Shown here in pieces: positions 57,800-64,000 of a DNA stretch of 64,000 nt. Position 1 is the first letter of the stretch. Every line of letters starts with the position of its first letter. Under the pieces are notes generated by a model that was not told the origin of the DNA, did no database searches, and was given only the letters and a program-made list of their open reading frames with translations. The position numbers and the translations under genes are program-made. The stretch covers positions 1,891,001-1,955,000 of the forward strand of contig CM037475.1 of the NCBI GenBank assembly GCA_021014325.1, read 5' to 3'. The DNA is from Plazaster borealis. Lineage: Eukaryota; Echinodermata; Asteroidea; Forcipulatida; Labidiasteridae.

Positions 57800-59735
57800 T
57801 CCCCATATGACCTGGTGTCTATAAGAAACCCATATGCCCTTTTGGTGTCTATAAGATGTCTATAAGATGCCAATATGAACCACAGTGTCTATTAAGCCGT
57901 GTTCGCACTGGACTTATTTTGGTAACTTAACCATTTTAAGTCCAATGCGAACAGCCGAGGAAGTTTCCCTCCCAGGTAACTTACCCGACCCGCATGGGTA
58001 GTTTAACCGACCCACGTCTGCCCGGTTAAATTGACCAGGTCAGTTTAACCGAGCCAAAAATCAAGTGCGAACGTGATATGGGTAGAGCCGTCCCGGTAAA
58101 AAGCCACATCCGGTCCCTCGATGTGTACACGTATGATGTAATTATTTACACGTCCCACACACTCTCGCTGTCATGCACCCCAGTCAAAGGTCACTGCAAT
58201 AGCACCCTCTTGTGTCTGTCTTAAGTTAGTCTGTTAGTTTTACCGGTCATGTCAGTTAGTTTACCCACGTCATTAATCCAAGTGCGGACGCTGGTAAGTT
58301 TCACCTATTGGAATGTTAACCACGGTCTCGATAAAACATTGATCCAATGCGAACACGGCTTAAAACGCCCATTTGCCCTATGGTGTTTATAAGATGTCCA
58401 TATGCCCCCTTGTGTCTATAAGGTGCCCACATGCCCCACATGCCCCACAGTGTCTATAAGATGCCCATATGTCCCCTGGTGTCTATAACTTAAGACACCC
58501 ATATGCCACTACAGTGTCTCTAAGACACCCATACACCCCTATGGTGTCTATAAGATGCCCATATGCCCCATGGTGTCTATAAGATGCCCATATGCCCCAT
58601 GGTGTCTATAAAATGCCCATATGCCCCATGGTGTCTATAAGATGCCCATATGCCCCATGGTGTCTATAAAATGCCCATATGCCCCATGGGGTCTATAAGA
58701 TGCCCATATGCCCCATGGTGTCTATAAGATGCCCATTTGCCCCATGGTGTCTATAAGATGCCCATATGCCCCACGGTGTCTATAAGATGCCCACATGCCC
58801 TATGGTGTCTATAAGATGCCCATATGCCCCCTGGTGTCTATAAGATGCCCATATGCCCCATGGTGTCTATAAGATGCCCATATGCCCCATGGTGTCTATA
58901 AGATGCCCATATGCCCCATGGTGTCTATAAGATGCCCATATGCCCCATGGTGTCTATAAGATGCCCTTATGCCCCATGGTGTCTATAAGATGCCCATATG
59001 CCCCATGGTGTCTATAAGATGCCCATATGCCCCATGGTGTCTATAAGATGCCCTTATGCCCCATGGTGTCTATAAGATGCCCATATGCCCCGTGGTGTCT
59101 ATAAGATGCCCATATGCCCCGTGGTGTCTATAAGATGCCCATATGCCCCATGGTGTCTATAAGATGCCCATATGCCCCATGGTGTCTATAAGATGCCCAG
59201 ATGCCCAACAGTGTCTATAAGATGCCCATATGCCCTATGGTGTCTATAAGACACCCATACACCCCTTTGGTGTCTCTAAGATGCCCATATGCCCCATGGT
59301 GTCTATAAGATGCCCATATGCCCCATGGTGTCTATAAGATGCCCATATGCCCCATGGTGTCTATAAGATGCCCATATGCCCAACAGTGTCTATAAGATGC
59401 CCATATGCCCCATGGTGTCTATAAGATGCCCAAATGCCCCACGGTGTCTATAAGATGCCCATATGCCCCATGGTGTCTATAAGATGCCCATATGCCCCAT
59501 GGTGGCTATAAGATGCCCATATGCCCCATGGTGTCTATAAGATGCCCATATGCCCCATGGTGTCTATAAGATGCCCATATGCCCCATGGTGTCTATAAGA
59601 TGCCCAAATGCCCCACGGTGTCTATAAGATGCCCATATGCCCCATGGTGTCTATAAGATGCCCATATGCCCCATGGTGTCTATAAGATGCCCATATGCCC
59701 CATGGTGTCTATAAGATGTCCTTATGCCCCTCTTG
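57800..59735. repeat. 29-bp satellite, about 45-50 copies, split by an insertion
   Basis: The unit is GATGCCCATATGCCCCATGG followed by TGTCTATAA. Units are diverged in 57800-57891, resume at 58364 and become highly uniform after 58560. Each unit holds the palindromes CATATG and CCATGG. Confidence 0.95.
57892..58363. mobile_element. TTAA-flanked 464-bp element with inverted ends, inside the satellite
   Basis: TTAA at 57892-57895 and 58360-58363 bracket GCCGTGTTCGCACTGGA and its inverse TCCAATGCGAACACGGC. Removing the element and one TTAA rejoins TGTCTAT to a satellite-like AACGCCC. No ORF of note, so it is non-autonomous. Exact TTAA duplication is typical of piggyBac-type transposition. Confidence 0.85.
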
Positions 59736-60218
59736 CTAACAATAAGCCAAGCCAAGTTTGCACTTTGTCTCAGTGGACAAAAGCTCAGGCATAATTTACA
59801 AAGCTCATCTGCAAAGCAGAAAATGTTAAATGTGACAATGTCACTGACACCTTCAAGGCCACGTCACCCTGAGGCAATTTACAGGCAACCAGCCCCTGGC
59901 AATCTCCAAGAAGAAAATTCATTCACATTTCAGTTTTCTCATCATTTTCTTGGGGATAGTGAGCTACAGCTAGAAGATGGTCTATTGTGCTGCTCAAGTG
60001 TTTTTTCTACATACAGTGCAGTTGGTTGCCTGAAAAATGTGCCCTGTGTGACATGGCTTTTAAAGGTTAAACAACAGCAGTGAAGACAATCCCCATTACA
60101 AATGAGATCCCAATACATGTACTATGTACATGGGTTGCAGTTCTACTCCTGTACCATGGTTCTCATATGAGTAGAAAGCTCTATTGTTTTCACTTTTCAT
60201 TGTCAATCAAAATAACCT
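59736..60218. other. Stretch right of the satellite, no gene recognised
   Basis: A 119-codon frame (59724-60083) starts within the last satellite unit and shows no family resemblance or splice partner. Confidence 0.4.
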
Positions 60219-60605
60219 TTAAAGGGAAAGTATATCTTTGGTTTTTGAAACTGTTCGATTATTTTATTCCTATATAAATGTAGATATACAATAAAACTAA
60301 CCTATCAAAATTCCATTTCAAAAGGTGGTCGCGTTTTTTAGATATCGCTGAAAATCCAGAGCGGTATGTCCACGCAGGATAATCCTTAATTGGAATACAC
60401 AATCTGAGAAACATATCTGACAGTAACGTTTCTCAGATTCAATTTTGGGTGATAAAAACTTATATCTTTTTCCATAACCACATTACTTCAAAGTGAAATG
60501 ATTCTCAAAATGCTTTATACTATCGAAAGCTGCTGTACTTCTAACCAAGTAGGTTTTTATTGCCATTAATTTTCAGAGTGATTACCAAATGTATGCCTTC
60601 CCGTC
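60219..60605 (+). mobile_element. MITE family B copy
   Basis: TTAA is followed by AGGGAAAGTATATC. The hairpin (ATCTGAGAAACA...GTTTCTCAGATT) is intact. The right end ACCAAATGTATGCCTTCCC lacks TTAA. Confidence 0.75.
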
Positions 60606-60889
60606 GGATCATTTGTCCCCATCAGATCATTTGTCTTGTCATAATTAATTAACTTGTAAGTTTTTCATTAGTTAATTAGTTATGTCTTTTGTTTTTCTCT
60701 TCTAAAGGCACTCTACTACAAGCCTAAGCTTATTAGGATCGTGCGTCCACAATACTTTTTTTTTTTGCATTTATGTTATGTACAGTTCAGGATAGAAATA
60801 AATGTAACATTGAATTGAAAAAAAAGGTAGCCGATGTTGAATATTGCTTTTGATTGCATCATTCTTGGATCTGATAATTATTTTGTCTT

Positions 60890-61005
60890 TGTGAGGGCAA
60901 GGCAGTAAAGGGCACCTCTCTAAGGGAGACTTAATTTTCTCTTGGAACCTTTCAAGGGGCACCAAGGCAGTGACCAGGTGGCAACGGAGGCAATTGCCTT
61001 TAAGG
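60890..61005. repeat. Single dispersed copy of the 89-bp-array element
   Basis: Contains AAAGGGCACCTCTCTAAGGG, CTTGGAACCTTTCAAGGGGC and GGCAACGGAGGCAATTGCC in the same order as the array unit. Another copy spans 61690-61830. Confidence 0.75.
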
Positions 61006-61857
61006 CTTGTCATTCAGGTGCTTGTTGGTCATTGTTCACCGTTTCCTGTCAGACTTCATATGCTTTTAACCGACAGTGAAAACACACAATTAGAATTTGT
61101 CTTATTGAAAGGGAAAGTACGTCATTGTTTTGTTTGGATGAGTCATTTAATTCCCATCCTTTAGTTTTCAATAAACACACCCGACAAACAACCAACCCGA
61201 GAAAATTTCATCAAATTTGATATTCACGTTTGAATGAAAACAACCAAACCTCTTGATGCTTTTGTACGATAGCTTAAAGTGTATTGATGACCATGAGGGG
61301 CTTATTTTTCATTGCAGCACATCAACAAAAGTAAGGGGATTTGTCGGGTCTTTAAATTCCATTTCCTTGACCTTGACAGTAGTGACAACATACTTCCCTG
61401 GCGAATTCAATACTGGTATGAAGTTGATAATCGGTGAGTTTTCAGATTGAAACTGAAAATTGTCTTTCCTCAAAATAGAACAATCCTGTGATTTCTCTTT
61501 AATGCTTTATTCTGAGGGCACTCCCTGCTTACCGCCTCCTTTCTCCATATTTGCCTTTCCTTCTTTGCCATCCTTTCTGACTCATTACTGCATGATATTC
61601 CTAGAGTCTACATTGCTTTCCTGTACAGGAAGGTGCAACATACATGTACAGGTACATGTAGGTCTGTCAATGTCAGGCCTAATGCTTCAGTTGAGGGCAA
61701 GGGCACCAAGGCGTTTTCTCCTTGGTAAAGGGAACCTCTTTGAGGAAATTGTCAATTTCTGTTGGAACATTGCAAAGGGCACCGAGGCAATGACCAGGGG
61801 CAATGAAGGCAATTGCCTCCATTGCTTCCATGCAATATTCAGGTCCATATCATCCGT

Positions 61858-62215
61858 GGCGTGTCGTGGCCGAGCAGATAAGAACACCGAACTCAAGCTC
61901 TGGTGTTCCGGATCAGCAGAGTTTGGGTTCGAATCCCAGTCATGACACTTGTGTCCTTAAGCAAGACACGTAAAAGAACCCAGTGCACTTATCGTAAAGA
62001 GAAGGGGTTCGCCCCGGTGTTCCTGGTTTGATTGGCTGCATATTGCGCCACAGCACCTTGTAAACCATTACATGGTGCTATGCAAAGGAATAGGTCTCAT
62101 ACTTCAACACGTAACTCCACTTACCTTGTAGGAAAAATACTGAGCGCTTTGAGACACCCATCTGGAGTATAAAGCGCTATATAAGAACTGCGTATTATTA
62201 TTGATTATTATTATA
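61858..62215 (+). repeat. tRNA-Leu-like SINE with internal deletion
   Basis: Matches the copy at 1725 from GTCGTGGCCGAGCAG through the B box GGTTCGAATCCC to the ATTATT tail. It lacks about 70 bases after GCAAGACAC. The remaining body is nearly identical, implying recent spread. Confidence 0.85.
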
Positions 62216-62439
62216 TCAATCACCTGTTTCTAATGAAAAAAAACACCCCATTCTCATTGAAAAGTGTACTATAATATACACAGGCAGTAACATTTGTAAC
62301 ACTATATCCTCCATTTATCGATCTACAGCGTTTGCTTCAATCTAGTTCCCTAATCCGAGGCGCTTATAGCGAAGTGAAGAAAATTGAAGCCAAAAGAAAT
62401 CACAAAATTTCATGAGGAGATGACAAGTAATTATTTATT

Positions 62440-62590
62440 TTTACCCTTACAGTTACACCAATGTGTATTAAGCACTGTATACTCGGTACTTTCCTGAGTT
62501 CTGTGAAAACAAATCCACAGGCAAATCACTCGGGTGGGATTCGAACCCACGAACTTTGCGTTGCTAGATGCAAAATTATCCCAATGCAAA
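62440..62590 (-). repeat. tRNA-like fragment with SINE tail
   Basis: The B box on the - strand, GGTTCGAATCCCACC, is at about 62529-62543. The adjoining TGTATTAAGCACTGTATACT is the block amplified at 55420-56250. Confidence 0.6.
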
Positions 62591-62849
62591 ATTAACATCT
62601 ATGAGATGACAAGTGTAATGGACTATGTAAGTAGATTTGAGGAGATGTGTCTCAAGCTTTTGAAGATCTGTGAGGAGTCAAGTGTAAGGAGTTGATAGGG
62701 GAAATTTATTCCATTGCTTTGGTTCGCTACTCAATATGTACATCATACAAGAATAGAAGACTACAACATTTTACAACGTGTGCAAATGAAACTGTTTTTT
62801 TGTCAGAGGGTCACAAATTTTTGCTTTCCATTTCAATTAAATTAAATGT

Positions 62850-63212
62850 ATCGTACACGTTTGGTAATGACTCAAAACAAATATTAGCATAAAAACTTAC
62901 TTGGTAACGAGCAACGGAGAGCTGTTGATAGTATAAAACATTGTTGGAAACGACTCCCTCTGAAGTAACGTAGTTTTGAGAAAGAGGTAATTTCTCACTA
63001 AAATAATAAAAAATTCTTGCAAGAAGTTTTTATTCCTATCTGAAAGCACACAATTGTACAACAAGGGTGTTTTTTCTTTCATCATTTTCTTGCAACTTCG
63101 ATGACCAATTGAGCCCAAATTTTCACAGGCTTGTTAATTTATGCATATGTTGGGATACACCAAGTGAGAACACTGGTCTTTGAGAATTTCCGAACGTGTT
63201 CAGTGCCCTTAA
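62850..63212 (+). mobile_element. MITE family A copy
   Basis: The left end GTATCGTACACGTTTGGTAA is slightly eroded; the right end CGAACGTGTTCAGTGCCC is followed by TTAA. The central palindrome is imperfect (ATTCTTGCAAGAAGT). Confidence 0.75.
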
Positions 63213-63800
63213 ATTCAATTTATTTATTCATCTTGTGAAAACACATGAAATTTGTTGGTCATTGTACAGCTTTAAAACAAATTAAATAATTTTTTTAATG
63301 CTGTAATTTTTTTTTTTTGGAGAAAGGGCAGAGTACAATGGTGAAAATGCCTCTATTTATACTTTATGGTGACTTCCGTTTTTCAACATCAATATATCAA
63401 CATTAACTTGACCATATTCATCATAACCACATCAAACAGGGTGAATACAAAACTGCTCACTACATACATGTGTACACAGTCAATGATGTGAAATTAACTT
63501 GTGTATGCCTACAATAAATGTACATTGTTCACAAATCCCATAATGTCCCATACCTATTTTCATCTAATCTTAAAGTATGTATTGTTTTGTTTGCTTTATC
63601 TATGCTTCTCTTTTATAGATTTGGCGCATTACAAATTCCTATTATTATTATTATTAAAGGGTTACTATTATTAAAAACTAAAATTGTATTAAAATAAAGA
63701 TATAATACGCAAATATTGATTTAATTTTGTAATTCGCTTTTTTTATGTTAGATTAAAAAACACCGGGTTGATCCACCCCCGAAAAATGCCCCTTCAGCGC
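63213..63800. other. AT-rich stretch, no gene recognised
   Basis: Contains a copy of the AATTTATTTATTCAT / GTGAAAACACATG word pair also seen near 37890, and ATT repeats at about 63640. Confidence 0.5.
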
Positions 63801-63821
63801 ACAGTTGTTATGATTACTAGA

Positions 63822-63829
63822 TGACGTCA
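63822..63829. promoter_or_regulatory. Palindromic CRE upstream of a candidate start
   Basis: TGACGTCA, the full CREB/ATF site, lies 107 bases above the ATG at 63936 in a stretch with more CG than its surroundings. Confidence 0.45.
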
Positions 63830-63935
63830 CCGAAAGATTAGAACCCAGGCTACTGCTACTGGGAACACTCGGCTGTTCGTCGTCGAGTGACCGTACACAA
63901 TACACACACAATAGTTAGTAGTACAAAAGCGTAGA

Positions 63936-64000
63936 ATGGCCGAACAAATACTCGTCTCAGATTCAGCAGAAAGCAAGGGGGGAGGGAGACCGAATTTTCA
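63936..64000 (+). CDS. Candidate first coding exon, cut by the window end
   Basis: The ATG follows GCGTAGA and opens MAEQILVSDSAESKGGGRPN, still open at the last base. Position below a CRE and polar, Gly/Ser-containing composition suggest a real N-terminus. No family can be named from 21 residues. Confidence 0.4.
   Translation, partial: MAEQILVSDSAESKGGGRPNF

Noticed and set aside
59724..60083. 119-codon + strand frame beside the satellite
   Set aside because: Starts inside the last satellite unit and shows neither known motifs nor splice partners.

Overview
Eukaryotic (metazoan) genomic DNA: short exons with GT/AG borders lie in AT-rich sequence crowded with fold-back transposons, tRNA-derived SINEs and minisatellites. 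The repeat style (many 360-390 bp elements flanked by TTAA) and the channel sequence suggest an echinoderm, perhaps a sea star. That assignment is inference from remembered repeat style, not a database result.

Left part (1-14.8 kb, + strand): the last six coding exons of a T-type (Cav3) voltage-gated calcium channel alpha-1 subunit, from domain IV S5 through the domain IV pore loop and S6 to the C-terminal tail and stop codon. All splice phases agree across 123-201, 1167-1288, 2354-2662, 6802-6834 (an 11-codon microexon), 11613-11751 and 12716-13611. The 3' UTR follows.

Middle (14.8-47 kb): mostly repeats. There is a convincing first coding exon on the - strand at 25027-25218 and a probable small coding exon at 22539-22589. 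A candidate - strand gene runs about 38.2 to 32.16 kb, and its middle exon (32601-34359) appears to have been inflated by roughly 32 extra copies of a 53-bp unit. Its upstream intron holds about 40 copies of a 21-bp unit (about 35.7-36.56 kb) that reads on the - strand as a branch point, pyrimidine tract and CAG.

Right part (47.5-55.4 kb, - strand): three exons of a sphingosine kinase (SPHK2-like, with a long linker). They cover the GDG motif, the PAGSGNAL motif and the C-terminal half; the N-terminal exons were not found. The introns carry a 41-bp array full of AGGTCA half-sites and an 89-bp array grown from a dispersed repeat.

Right end (55.4-64 kb): a compound tandem array, two promoter-like patches, a 29-bp satellite split by a TTAA-flanked element with terminal inverted repeats, more SINEs and MITEs, and a candidate first exon on the + strand (63936 to the end) below a palindromic CRE. 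No CRISPR array, intact tRNA, rRNA or autonomous transposase gene was recognised.
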